Shown here piece by piece: positions 47,052-56,601 of a stretch of 64,000 nucleotides of DNA. Each line of letters starts with the position of its first letter. Position 1 is the first letter of the stretch. The notes beneath the pieces were generated by a model, which did not search any database, had not been told where the DNA came from, and was given only the letters and a program-made list of their open reading frames with translations. The position numbers were made by a program, and so were the translations under genes. The stretch lies in the NCBI RefSeq assembly GCF_000373145.1, contig NZ_KB890614.1, positions 271,282 through 335,281 on the forward strand, written 5' to 3'. This DNA is from Thermus oshimai DSM 12092. GTDB lineage: Bacteria; Deinococcota; Deinococci; Deinococcales; Thermaceae.

Positions 47052-47490
47052 CCAGGTGTTCTGGACCGCCATGGCCGCCAACCTGGTGGCCCAGACCCTG
47101 AAGCTTTTCCTTTACTACCGCCTCGAGGGCCGCTTCCAGTGGGGGCGCTTCCTGGAAACGGGGGGGATGCCCTCCAGCCACTCCGCCACGGTGAGCGCCC
47201 TGGCGGTGGGGGTGGGGCTTAAAGAGGGGTTTGGGAGCACCCTCTTCGCGGTGGCCGCGGTGTTGGCCCTCATCGTCATGTACGACGCCACCGGGATCCG
47301 CCGCGCCGCGGGCCTCCACGCCCAGCTCCTCAACCAGCTGGTCCAGGAGCTCCAGGAGGTCTTAAGGAAGGGCCCTGCCCCCGGGCCTTTGAAGGAGCTT
47401 TTGGGCCACACCTACCTCGAGGTCCTGGTGGGGGCCCTTCTCGGGGCCTTCGTCGCCCTCTTGAGCTTCTACCTCTTCCCCGCGGCGTAA
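47035..47490 (+). CDS. divergent PAP2 (YuiD/DUF212) membrane protein
   Basis: A 151-residue membrane protein of the divergent PAP2 family. The motif GGMPSSHSATVSAL, the YDATGIRRAAGLHAQLLN loop and C-terminal hydrophobic helices match. Classical PAP2 enzymes are phosphatases acting on lipid phosphates; in this divergent family the activity is unclear. The start lies inside folD. The 3' end overlaps the convergent small membrane-protein gene by 22 bases. Confidence 0.9.
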   Translation: MEFLLNQVFWTAMAANLVAQTLKLFLYYRLEGRFQWGRFLETGGMPSSHSATVSALAVGVGLKEGFGSTLFAVAAVLALIVMYDATGIRRAAGLHAQLLNQLVQELQEVLRKGPAPGPLKELLGHTYLEVLVGALLGAFVALLSFYLFPAA

Positions 47491-47669
47491 AAGGCCAGGG
47501 TCTGCCCCAGGAGGAAGAGGAGAAGCCCCAGGACGGGGGAGAGGAAGAAGACGAAGAGGCTCAGGAAGAGGGCCAGGAGGAGGGGGAGGAGGGGCTTTTG
47601 AAAGCGGCGGAAGACCCAGAGGTTCAAAAGGCCGAAGAGGAGGAGCATGAGGAGGGCTACGGTTTCCAC
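47469..47669 (-). CDS. 66-residue small membrane protein
   Basis: A small hydrophobic protein with three helices: TVALLMLLLFGLLNLWVF, LLPLLLALFLSLFVFFL and PVLGLLLFLLGQTLAFY. The open frame extends further upstream, but that region is antisense or intergenic. I chose the GTG at 47669 because TAAAAT lies 8 bases upstream. I recognise no family. It ends inside the 3' end of the convergent DivPAP2 gene, with basic residues AAGKR at the terminus. Confidence 0.55.
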   Translation of the reverse strand: METVALLMLLLFGLLNLWVFRRFQKPLLPLLLALFLSLFVFFLSPVLGLLLFLLGQTLAFYAAGKR

Positions 47670-47677
47670 GAAGGGGT

Positions 47678-47683
47678 ATTTTA
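47678..47683 (-). promoter_or_regulatory. -10 box (TAAAAT) for the 66-residue membrane protein
   Basis: On the - strand TAAAAT (47683-47678) lies 8 bases before the GTG at 47669. Confidence 0.45.
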
Positions 47684-47705
47684 CCCTTGCCTTTGAGGCG
47701 GGATG

Positions 47706-47721
47706 GAGTAAACTTTTACTC
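47706..47721. promoter_or_regulatory. perfect 16-bp inverted repeat over the Fe-S oxidoreductase promoter
   Basis: GAGTAAA (47706-47712), CT, TTTACTC (47715-47721) is a perfect palindrome apart from the central two bases. A TTGAGG about 17 bases upstream and TTTACT or TATAAG as -10 candidates place it on the promoter of the gene at 47742. It is a good operator candidate. Confidence 0.55.
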
Positions 47722-47741
47722 AGTATAAGGAGGTCAGACCC

Positions 47742-49716
<1,975 letters not shown>

Positions 49717-49727
<11 letters not shown>

Positions 49728-50274
49728 GGGGCCTCCGCCGAGGCGCAAGCTCGTAGACGGCGAAGGCCCGATACCCCTCCATCCACCCCTCCCCGTAGGC
49801 CCGAAGGCGGAGGCCAGGGGGAGGGGTGAGGAGTTCCCACGTGCCCCAGTAGTAAGGGCTTTCCCGGCCGCGCCTCCTCGCCTCCTTTTCCGTGAAGCCC
49901 TCCACCAAAAGGAGCCCCCCGGGCTTTAGGAAGGCCCCGAGGGCCCGGAGGAGGGGGCGGTGGACGAAGTAGCAGAGGAGGATGCCCGAGAAGGGCCCCT
50001 TTGGGAGGTGGAGGGGCGCGTCCATGGCCTCGAGGTCCAGCTCCAACAGGCTAAGCCCCGGGGTCCCCTGAAGTTTCTCCAGGGCCGCCCGGCTCCGCTC
50101 CACCAGGACCACGGGCTGCCCCCTCTCCAGGAAGGGCTTTGCGTTCCGCCCCAGGCCCCCCGCCAGGTCCAGCACGGGGCCTTCCGGGACGAAGGGCCCG
50201 TAGGCCCGCACCACGAAGGCGGGGGGGCGCGTTTCCTCCCATTCCCGCCAAAAGGCTTCCCAGTCCCTAGGCAT
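49717..50274 (-). CDS. class I SAM-dependent methyltransferase
   Basis: A 185-residue Rossmann-fold methyltransferase. The SAM-binding motif I is VLDLAGGLGRNAKPFLERG, motif II LVERSRAALEKL, and motif IV-V GILLCYFVHRPLLRALGAFLKPGGLLLVEGF (in part). The FTEKEA and YYWG elements place it near the tellurite-resistance TehB-like methyltransferases, and a TerC-type gene lies just upstream, but the substrate is not certain. The 3' end overlaps the Fe-S oxidoreductase by 11 bases. It overlaps the TerC-like gene by 8 bases. Confidence 0.85.
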
Positions 50275-50938
50275 CCTCCCTCAGGGCGTAGGCCACCCCC
50301 ACCCCCAGGATGGCCAGGGTGACGGCAAAGAAAAAGGCCTTGGGCATGTGAGGGACGAAGCCCAGGTGGGCCAGCTCGGCGTAGGAGCCCACCCCTTCCA
50401 AAAGGAGCTTCACCCCCGCCCAGCCCACCAGGAGGTAGGCCACCTTCTCCAGCCGGGGGTGGCGCTCCATGAGGGCCACCATCCACCCCGCGGCCAGGCG
50501 CACGAAGAGGATGCCCAAGGCCACCCCCAAGAAAACCAGGAGGAGGTCCCGGGAGAAGGCCACCACCGCCAGGATGGAGTCCACGGCGAAGGCCAGGTCC
50601 ACCAGGTTCATGAGGAGGACGATGCGCCAGAACTCCGCCGCCCCTAGCTGGGGTGGGGCCTTTTCCTCCCCCTCTTGCCTTAGGTGCTGGACCATGAGGT
50701 AGACCAGGTAAAGCCCCCCCAGGACCTGGATCCACCAGACCCGGATGAGGAAGACCGCGAAGAGGAGGGCAAGCCCCCTCAGGAGGTAGGCCCCAAGAAG
50801 GCCGTAGAAAAGGGCCCGGGCCCGGAGGGCGGGGGGGAGGGGCTTCACCATCACCGCCAGCACCATGGCGTTGTCCCCCGAGAGAAGGGCCTCGAGGGCG
50901 GCCACCGTGAGGAGGACGAGAAGGCCTTCCCCGCTCAT
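50267..50938 (-). CDS. TerC/Alx family integral membrane protein
   Basis: A 223-residue membrane protein with about seven helices. The family signatures are EALLSGDNAMVLAVMVK and NLVDLAFAVDSILAVVAFS, with acidic residues inside membrane helices. TerC/Alx proteins are linked to tellurite resistance and to Mn2+ export. The chosen ATG at 50938 overlaps the stop of the esterase gene (ATGA); the frame is open upstream but antisense-like. It is part of a DUF1517-esterase-TerC-methyltransferase run with overlapping ends. Confidence 0.9.
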   Translation of the reverse strand: MSGEGLLVLLTVAALEALLSGDNAMVLAVMVKPLPPALRARALFYGLLGAYLLRGLALLFAVFLIRVWWIQVLGGLYLVYLMVQHLRQEGEEKAPPQLGAAEFWRIVLLMNLVDLAFAVDSILAVVAFSRDLLLVFLGVALGILFVRLAAGWMVALMERHPRLEKVAYLLVGWAGVKLLLEGVGSYAELAHLGFVPHMPKAFFFAVTLAILGVGVAYALREDA

Positions 50939-51873
50939 GCCTCCCCCAGAAGGTAGCGGAGCCCAGGGGCCAGGGCCTGCTTCCAGGTGACCCAGTTGTG
51001 CCCCGAGGGCCTTTCCCGGTAGGCGTGGGGGGCCTTTCGGTCCGCAAGCAGGGCGGCGAAGCGGCGGCTCGGGCCGAGGAGCCACTCCAGAAGCCCCACC
51101 TCCAGGTAAATCCGGGGCAGGTGCTGGGCCTCCGCGTAGCGCTCCGTGAGCCACTCGGGGTCGGCGTAGGTGTCCCCCCCTTGGGGGTGGGCCTTGAGGG
51201 CGGGGGAAAGGGCCAGGACCTTGGGGAAGCGCTCCCTATGGCGGAGGGCCTGCCACAAGGAGAAAAGCCCCCCTAAGGAGGCCCCCACCAGCACCACTTC
51301 GCCCAAGGCCCCATAGGTCCCTTCCACCGCTTCCAGAACCCGGTGGAACTCCTCCTCGTAGGCCGCGTTGAACCAGTACTCCTGGCGGCGGTCCTTAGGC
51401 TCCACGAAGACCAGGCGCACCGGGGGGATCTCCCCGCGCTCATAGAGGGCCTGGGCCACCTTGTGGAGGCCCGCGGTGCGGTAGAAGGCCACCCCGTCCT
51501 GGGCCACCACCGTGGCCTTAGGGTGGGGCCCGGTTTCAGCCACGTAGAAGCGCCGCTCCCCCCGGCGGTGCCGGGCCACCATGGGCTCCTTCGCCGGTTC
51601 GGGCGGGGCCTCGTAGCGGAAGCCGGGGAGGCGGAAGGCCCGGGGGTAGCTCCACCAGGGGTTGTCCGCCCGTTCGGGGTTGTCCGGGTCGGGGAAAGGG
51701 TGGCCCCTTTCGTCCAGGAAGGCGTACTCCACGTAGGCCCCCTCGGGGAACTCCAGGGTGAGGGGGCCTTCTAAGGGGATGGGGTTTCGTTCCCAGTCCG
51801 TGAAGTCCCCGATGAGGGCCCGACCACCCTCAGGGGGAAGGAACTCCACATGTCGCCCGCGAATCCGCACCAC
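50935..51873 (-). CDS. esterase with N-terminal E-set domain (enterochelin esterase-like)
   Basis: A 312-residue cytoplasmic esterase. The N-terminal beta-sandwich (about 1-100) reads ALIGDFTDWERNPIPL, like CBM48/E-set domains of enterochelin esterases and YbbA-type hydrolases. The alpha/beta hydrolase part has the nucleophile Ser in LVGASLGGLFS and the His in PSGHNWVTWKQ. I chose the GTG at 51873 by the TAGAGT box 7 bases upstream; GTGs at 51882 and 51879 are alternatives. The substrate is unknown; no siderophore genes are nearby. Confidence 0.85.
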   Translation of the reverse strand: MVRIRGRHVEFLPPEGGRALIGDFTDWERNPIPLEGPLTLEFPEGAYVEYAFLDERGHPFPDPDNPERADNPWWSYPRAFRLPGFRYEAPPEPAKEPMVARHRRGERRFYVAETGPHPKATVVAQDGVAFYRTAGLHKVAQALYERGEIPPVRLVFVEPKDRRQEYWFNAAYEEEFHRVLEAVEGTYGALGEVVLVGASLGGLFSLWQALRHRERFPKVLALSPALKAHPQGGDTYADPEWLTERYAEAQHLPRIYLEVGLLEWLLGPSRRFAALLADRKAPHAYRERPSGHNWVTWKQALAPGLRYLLGEA

Positions 51874-51880
51874 GGACACC

Positions 51881-51886
51881 ACTCTA
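51881..51886 (-). promoter_or_regulatory. -10 box (TAGAGT) formed by the DUF1517-like stop codon
   Basis: TAGAGT (51886-51881) starts with the TAG stop of the upstream gene and lies 7 bases before a GTG at 51873. Confidence 0.4.
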
Positions 51887-52726
51887 AACCTTCTCCAGGC
51901 CCGGGAAGAGAAGGAGAAGCTCCTCCTCCGTAAGCCCCTCCCCCTCCTTTTCCGGGGTCCAGGCCAGGTGGGCGGCCAGGAGGGTGAAGGGGGTGGAGGC
52001 GGCGAAGGCCAGGAGAAGGGCCCGCACCGTGGGCCGGTCCAGGGGGGCCTTGGGCCTTTGGGGAAGGAGCCTCCTTTCCGCCAGGAGGAGGCTTGCCACC
52101 AGGTACCGCCCCCCGGGCTCCACCTTCGGGGTGTAGGCGGGGTCCAGGGCCTTCTTCCCCTCAAAGTGGCGGAAGGTCTCCCGGTAGGCGCTCCGGTCCT
52201 CCAGCATCCAGGCGTCAAAGAGCCCCAGGACCTCCTCCTCGCCCCCTTCCGCCTGCCGGTACTCCGCGAAGCGCCAGGCGGGCTCCTCCCGGAGGAGGAG
52301 GAGCGCGGCCTCGTCCAGGAGGTCGGCCAGGCCTTTGGCCGTGGTGGTGTCCGCGGCCTCCGCCAGGGTCCTCAAGGCCCGCTGCACCTCGGGGCGCACC
52401 AGGAGGGCCAGCCTGAGCTGGGCCACGCTCGTCCCCGGGCCTCCTTCCGCCCGTTTCAGGCCCTGGACCATCCAGGCTCCCACCAGCACCAGGCCCAAGA
52501 ACACCAGGACCGGCAGGACCCCCAGGCTCCCCCCGCCCCCCCTGGGGTAGACCACCACCGGCCCCGGGTAGGGGAGGGAGGGGGCGGGCATGGGGTAGGC
52601 TGGGGCCGGCCCGGGGGCCATGGGGGGCGGGCTTGGGGCATAGGGCCTTCCCCCCACCCCGCCCCCGCTTTTCTGGGCCAGGGCCAGGCCCAAAAGAAGG
52701 AGGCCGAGGACGAGAAGCCGGCGCAT
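51884..52726 (-). CDS. DUF1517-like membrane protein
   Basis: A 280-residue protein with a signal peptide (MRRLLVLGLLLLGLALAQ), a Gly/Pro/Tyr-rich low-complexity stretch (about 20-65), one membrane helix (about 68-88) and a conserved C-terminal helical domain (about 95-280). This arrangement resembles the DUF1517 family of cyanobacteria and Deinococcus-Thermus. Function unknown. The TATGCT box 9 bases upstream supports the ATG at 52726. It is divergent from lon. Confidence 0.75.
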   Translation of the reverse strand: MRRLLVLGLLLLGLALAQKSGGGVGGRPYAPSPPPMAPGPAPAYPMPAPSLPYPGPVVVYPRGGGGSLGVLPVLVFLGLVLVGAWMVQGLKRAEGGPGTSVAQLRLALLVRPEVQRALRTLAEAADTTTAKGLADLLDEAALLLLREEPAWRFAEYRQAEGGEEEVLGLFDAWMLEDRSAYRETFRHFEGKKALDPAYTPKVEPGGRYLVASLLLAERRLLPQRPKAPLDRPTVRALLLAFAASTPFTLLAAHLAWTPEKEGEGLTEEELLLLFPGLEKV

Positions 52727-52735
52727 GCCTCTTCC

Positions 52736-52741
52736 AGCATA
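52736..52741 (-). promoter_or_regulatory. -10 box (TATGCT) for the DUF1517-like gene
   Basis: TATGCT (52741-52736) lies 9 bases before the ATG at 52726. Confidence 0.45.
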
Positions 52742-52799
52742 CGCCCCGAGGCCCGGGGGCTTTGCACTAAAAGCCCTTTCGCAGTAAACTTGACATAGG

Positions 52800-52805
52800 T
52801 AGGCT
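52800..52805 (+). promoter_or_regulatory. TAGGCT box upstream of lon
   Basis: TAGGCT occurs twice in tandem (52800-52805 and 52806-52811). The first lies 6 bases before an in-frame ATG at 52812, the spacing of other leaderless genes here. TTGACA at 52790-52795 is too close to serve as its -35. Confidence 0.45.
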
Positions 52806-52856
52806 TAGGCTATGGACGAAAAGGAACCCAGAGCCCAAGACGAAAGGAGGCCAACC

Positions 52857-55277
52857 ATGCTGCCTGAAACCCTGCCCGTATGCCCGGTGAGGGGGTCGGT
52901 CATCTACCCCACCATGGTCATGCCCATTGACGCGGGGCGGCCCATCTCCATCCGGGCCATTGACGAGGCCCTGGCCCGGGAGCGGGTGCTCCTCATCGTG
53001 AGCCAGAAGGACAAGGAGGTGGAGGTGCCCAAGCCCTCGGACCTCTACGAGGTGGGCACCGCCTGCAACATCCTCAAGATGCGCAAGAACCCGGACGGCT
53101 CCGTCCAGGTCCTGGTGCAGGCCTTTGCCCGGGTGCGGGTGAAGGAGTGGCTGGACCGGGGGGACCACCTCGAGGCCCAAGGGGAGGTCCTCCCCGACGC
53201 CCCCGCCGACCCCCTCCTGGTCCAGGCCCTCATCCGGGAGGTGAAGGAGAAGTTCCAGGCCCTCCTCAAGGAGGGGAAGTACCTCACCCCCGAGGTGGCC
53301 CAGTTCATCCTGAACCTGGAGGACCCCTCCCAGCTGGCGGACTACATCGCCTTCCACATGGACTTCCGCCTGGAGGACAAGCAGAGGGTCCTGGAAACCG
53401 CGGACGTGGGGGAGCGCCTCAAGCGGGTCCTGGTCCTCCTCGAGGCGGAGCTGGCCCTCATCGAAACCCAGCGTCGCATCCAGCAGCAGGTCAAGGAGGA
53501 GATTGACCGCAACCAGCGGGAGTACTTCCTCAGGGAGCAGATGAAGGCCATCCAGCGGGAGCTCCACGGGGAGGAGGGCGAGGCGGAGGTGGAGGAGTTC
53601 AGGAAGAAGGTGGAGGCCCTGGACCTGCCCCCCGTGGTCCGCCAGGAGGTGGAGCGGGAGCTCAACCGCTTCGCCCGCATGCACCCCGACTCCGCGGAGG
53701 CCAGCGTCATCCGCACCTACCTGGACTGGATCGTCCACCTCCCCTGGAACGTCCGCACGGAGGACAACCTGGACCTCGGTCGGGCCAAGGAGATCCTGGA
53801 GCGGGACCACTACGGCCTGGAGAAGGTCAAGGACCGGGTTCTGGAGTACCTGGCGGTGCGCAAGCTCAAGATGGAGAAGGCCAAGCGGGGGGAGATCCCC
53901 GAGGAGGAGGTGAACAAGGGGCCCATCCTCCTCTTCGTGGGGCCCCCGGGGGTGGGGAAGACCTCCATCGCCAAGAGCATCGCCGAGGCCCTGGGGCGGA
54001 GGTACGTGCGCATCTCCTTAGGGGGCGTGCGGGACGAGTCGGATATAAGGGGCCACCGGCGCACCTACATCGGGGCTATGCCCGGCCGCATCATCCAGGG
54101 CCTGCGCCAGGCGGGGACCAAGAACCCGGTCTTCCTCCTGGACGAGGTGGACAAGCTGGGCATCTCCTACCAGGGGGACCCGGCGGCGGCCCTCTTGGAG
54201 GTCTTGGACCCCGCCCAGAACAAGGAGTTCGTGGACCACTACCTGGGCGTGCCCTTTGACCTCTCCGAGGTCATGTTCATCTGCACCGCCAACTACCTGG
54301 GCACCATCCCCGCGCCCCTTTTGGACCGGATGGAGGTCATTGAGTTCACCAGCTACATTGAGCAGGAGAAGCTGGAGATCGCCAAGCGCTACCTCCTGCC
54401 CCGTCAGCTTAAGGAGAATGGCCTCTCCGAGGGCCAGGTGGTCCTCACCGAGGCCGCCCTTATGCGCCTCATCACCCACTACACCCGCGAGGCCGGGGTG
54501 CGGCAGCTGGAGCGGGAGATCGGGGCCCTCTTACGCAAGGCCGCCCGGCAGATCCTGGAGGAGGGCAAGAGGCGGGTGCGCATCACGGAGAGGGACCTGG
54601 AGCGCTACCTGGGCCCGCCCCGCTTCCTCCCCGAGACCGAGGCCAAGAGCCCCCAGGTGGGCGTGGCCACGGGCATGTACTACACCCCCGTGGGCGGGGA
54701 CATCATGTTCGTGGAGGTCTCCGTCATGCCCGGCAAGGGGAACCTCATCCTCACGGGGCAACTGGGGGACGTGATGAAGGAGTCCGCCCGGGCCGCGCTT
54801 TCCTACGCCAAGAAGAACGCCCAGCGCTTCGGCATCCCCCTGGAGCGCTTTGAGAAGAGCGACATCCACATCCACGTGCCCGCGGGGGCCATCCCCAAGG
54901 AGGGCCCCTCCGCGGGGGTGGCCATCGTGAGCGCCCTGGTCTCCGCCCTCACCGAGGTGCCCGTGCGGCACGACGTGGCCATGACCGGGGAGATCACCCT
55001 CACCGGGCGGGTCCTCCCCATCGGGGGGGTGAAGGAAAAGGTCCTGGGGGCGAGGCGCGCGGGGATCCGCGAGGTCATCCTGCCCAGGCAGAACGAGGGG
55101 GACCTCTCGGACATCCCCAAGCCCCTCCGCCAGAACATGGCCTTCCACTTTGTAGAACACTTGGACGAGGTCCTGGATCTGGCCCTGGTGGGGGGCCTGA
55201 AGGCCCTGGAGGAGCGGGCCAAGGCCCAGGCCAAGCGCCCGGCCCGGAAGAAGAAGGAGCTGGTGGCCCACGCTTAG
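52857..55277 (+). CDS. lon: ATP-dependent Lon protease
   Basis: An 806-residue Lon of the LonA type. The N-terminal substrate domain (about 1-290) begins [13 protein letters not shown]. The AAA+ module has [12 protein letters not shown] and LLDEVDK. The protease domain has the catalytic dyad S685 in GPSAG and K728 in [12 protein letters not shown]. It degrades misfolded and regulatory proteins in the cytosol. AAAGGAGG lies just before the ATG at 52857, where homologues start. An in-frame ATG at 52812, 6 bases after TAGGCT, would add 15 polar residues, so two forms are possible. It ends with a 4-base overlap with convergent bshA. Confidence 0.95.
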   Translation: MLPETLPVCPVRGSVIYPTMVMPIDAGRPISIRAIDEALARERVLLIVSQKDKEVEVPKPSDLYEVGTACNILKMRKNPDGSVQVLVQAFARVRVKEWLDRGDHLEAQGEVLPDAPADPLLVQALIREVKEKFQALLKEGKYLTPEVAQFILNLEDPSQLADYIAFHMDFRLEDKQRVLETADVGERLKRVLVLLEAELALIETQRRIQQQVKEEIDRNQREYFLREQMKAIQRELHGEEGEAEVEEFRKKVEALDLPPVVRQEVERELNRFARMHPDSAEASVIRTYLDWIVHLPWNVRTEDNLDLGRAKEILERDHYGLEKVKDRVLEYLAVRKLKMEKAKRGEIPEEEVNKGPILLFVGPPGVGKTSIAKSIAEALGRRYVRISLGGVRDESDIRGHRRTYIGAMPGRIIQGLRQAGTKNPVFLLDEVDKLGISYQGDPAAALLEVLDPAQNKEFVDHYLGVPFDLSEVMFICTANYLGTIPAPLLDRMEVIEFTSYIEQEKLEIAKRYLLPRQLKENGLSEGQVVLTEAALMRLITHYTREAGVRQLEREIGALLRKAARQILEEGKRRVRITERDLERYLGPPRFLPETEAKSPQVGVATGMYYTPVGGDIMFVEVSVMPGKGNLILTGQLGDVMKESARAALSYAKKNAQRFGIPLERFEKSDIHIHVPAGAIPKEGPSAGVAIVSALVSALTEVPVRHDVAMTGEITLTGRVLPIGGVKEKVLGARRAGIREVILPRQNEGDLSDIPKPLRQNMAFHFVEHLDEVLDLALVGGLKALEERAKAQAKRPARKKKELVAHA

Positions 55278-56368
55278 CCCAGGCTCCTTTCGTAGACCTC
55301 CAGGTAGGCCCGGGTGATGGTCTCGGGGTGGAAGCGCTCCAGGGCGTAGGCCCTGGCCCGGGCGCGGATCTCGGGGAGGCGGGGGTGGGCGAGGAGCTCC
55401 AGGGCGGCCTCGGCCATGGCCTCGAGGTCCCCGAGCTCTACCAGCCGCCCCACCTCCGCCGTGACCAGCTCCGGCACCCCCCCCACCGCGGTGGCCACCA
55501 CCGGCACCCCCGAGGCCAGGGCCTCCAAGGCCGCCTGGCCGAAGGACTCCTCCTCGGAGGCCAAAAGGAAGAGGTCCGCGGCCCCGATGACCTCCTCGGG
55601 GTGGGGGGTGGGGGGGTGGAAGGTGACCGCGGCCTCCACCCCGAGCTCCCGGGCCACCCGCCGGGCCTCCGCCTCCTCGGGGCCCTTGCCCAGGAGGAGG
55701 AGGCGGGCCTTGGCTTTCTTGCGGATCTTGGCGAAGGCCCGCACGATGTCCGGCACCCGCTTGATGGGGCGGAAGTTGGAGGCGTGGACGAGAAGCCGCT
55801 CGTCCTCCTCGGCGTAAAGCCGCCTGCGCTCCGGGCGGGGGTAAAACCGCTCCGGGTCCACGGCGTTATAGATCACCACCGGCCGCACCCCGAAGGCCTT
55901 TTCTGCCTCCCGGGCCAGGGCCTGGCTCACCGCGGTGGTGGCCCGGGCGGCCTGTAGGGCCCTTTGGGTGGGGCCGTGGAAGGCGGGGTCCATCCCCAGG
56001 ACGGAGACGTCCGTGCCGTGGAGGGTGTGGACCAGGGGGAAGCCCTCCCCGAAGGCCAGAAAGGCCGCGGCCGCGTGGGGGATGGCGTAGTGGGTGTGCA
56101 CCAGCGCCAGCCCCAGCCGCTTGGCCTCCCGCTCCAGCACCCCCGCCAGGGAGAGGGTGTAAAGAGGCCCGGGGAAGACGGGGTAGAAGGGGAGGTCCAC
56201 CGGCAGGAAGCGCACGGGGCTTCCCTTGGATAGGCGGAAGGGCCTCTCGGTGGCGAAGAGGTAGACCTCGTGCCCCATCCGGGCCAGCCTTTCCGCAAGC
56301 TCCGTGGCCACGATCCCGCTTCCCCCAAGGCCGGGGTAGGCCACCAAACCCAAGCGTAGGGCCCTCAC
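55274..56368 (-). CDS. bshA: N-acetylglucosaminyl-L-malate synthase (bacillithiol pathway)
   Basis: A 364-residue GT4 glycosyltransferase. BshA joins UDP-GlcNAc to malate, the first step in bacillithiol synthesis. The family motifs are [43 protein letters not shown], and [19 protein letters not shown] with the nucleotide-sugar glutamates. The GTG at 56368 has AAAGGAGG upstream and [13 protein letters not shown] after it. No other bsh gene is in the window. It probably uses the TAGACT at 56412-56407. Confidence 0.9.
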   Translation of the reverse strand: MRALRLGLVAYPGLGGSGIVATELAERLARMGHEVYLFATERPFRLSKGSPVRFLPVDLPFYPVFPGPLYTLSLAGVLEREAKRLGLALVHTHYAIPHAAAAFLAFGEGFPLVHTLHGTDVSVLGMDPAFHGPTQRALQAARATTAVSQALAREAEKAFGVRPVVIYNAVDPERFYPRPERRRLYAEEDERLLVHASNFRPIKRVPDIVRAFAKIRKKAKARLLLLGKGPEEAEARRVARELGVEAAVTFHPPTPHPEEVIGAADLFLLASEEESFGQAALEALASGVPVVATAVGGVPELVTAEVGRLVELGDLEAMAEAALELLAHPRLPEIRARARAYALERFHPETITRAYLEVYERSLG

Positions 56369-56406
56369 GCCCCCGTTCCTCCTTTCCGGGGACCCTGCAT
56401 GCCCCG

Positions 56407-56412
56407 AGTCTA
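56407..56412 (-). promoter_or_regulatory. -10 box (TAGACT) for bshA
   Basis: TAGACT on the - strand lies about 38 bases before the bshA GTG, giving a leader that includes AAAGGAGG. It follows directly after the tRNA terminator. Confidence 0.5.
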
Positions 56413-56426
56413 GCCCAAAAGCGCAT

Positions 56427-56445
56427 CCCCGGCCTTGGGCCGGGG
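56427..56445 (-). terminator. terminator of tRNA-Ser
   Basis: CCCCGGCC (56427-56434) pairs with GGCCGGGG (56438-56445) around a 3-base loop, 5 bases past the CCA end of the tRNA. On the - strand ATGCGCTTTT follows. Confidence 0.7.
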
Positions 56446-56450
56446 GGCTT

Positions 56451-56544
56451 TGGCGGAGAGGGCGGGATTCGAACCCGCGAGGCAGGTTTAAGCCCGCCTA
56501 CACGATTTCCAGTCGTGTCCCTTCAGCCACTCGGGCACCTCTCC
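56451..56544 (-). tRNA. tRNA-Ser (anticodon GGA)
   Basis: On the - strand the 7-bp acceptor stem GGAGAGG pairs with CCTCTCC. The D arm follows (GCCCGAGTGGCTGAAGGG). The anticodon loop is CTGGAAA within the stem CACGA/TCGTG, giving anticodon GGA. A long variable arm (GGCGGGCTTAAACCTGCC) marks a class II tRNA, as for serine. The T loop is GGTTCGAATCCC. Discriminator G and an encoded CCA end the gene. It reads UCC and UCU codons. Confidence 0.97.
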
Positions 56545-56558
56545 AAGTGCCATCTACG

Positions 56559-56587
56559 AGTCTAGCCAAAGGGCCTTTTGGGGTCAA
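56559..56587 (-). promoter_or_regulatory. promoter of tRNA-Ser
   Basis: On the - strand -35 TTGACC (56587-56582), a 17-base spacer and -10 TAGACT (56564-56559) lie 14 bases before the tRNA 5' end. It is the best consensus promoter in the window. Confidence 0.85.
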
Positions 56588-56588
56588 G

Positions 56589-56594
56589 TAGACT
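56589..56594 (+). promoter_or_regulatory. -10 box (TAGACT) for the CCA-enzyme gene
   Basis: TAGACT lies 7 bases before the GTG at 56602. Its upstream region overlaps the tRNA promoter, so the two promoters are interleaved back to back. Confidence 0.6.
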
Positions 56595-56601
56595 GGTCCT
56601 C

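Noticed and set aside
52790..52795. TTGACA upstream of lon as a -35 box
   Set aside because: No -10 hexamer lies 16-18 bases downstream; the sequence there is TGGACG. The TAGGCT boxes are too close to pair with it.
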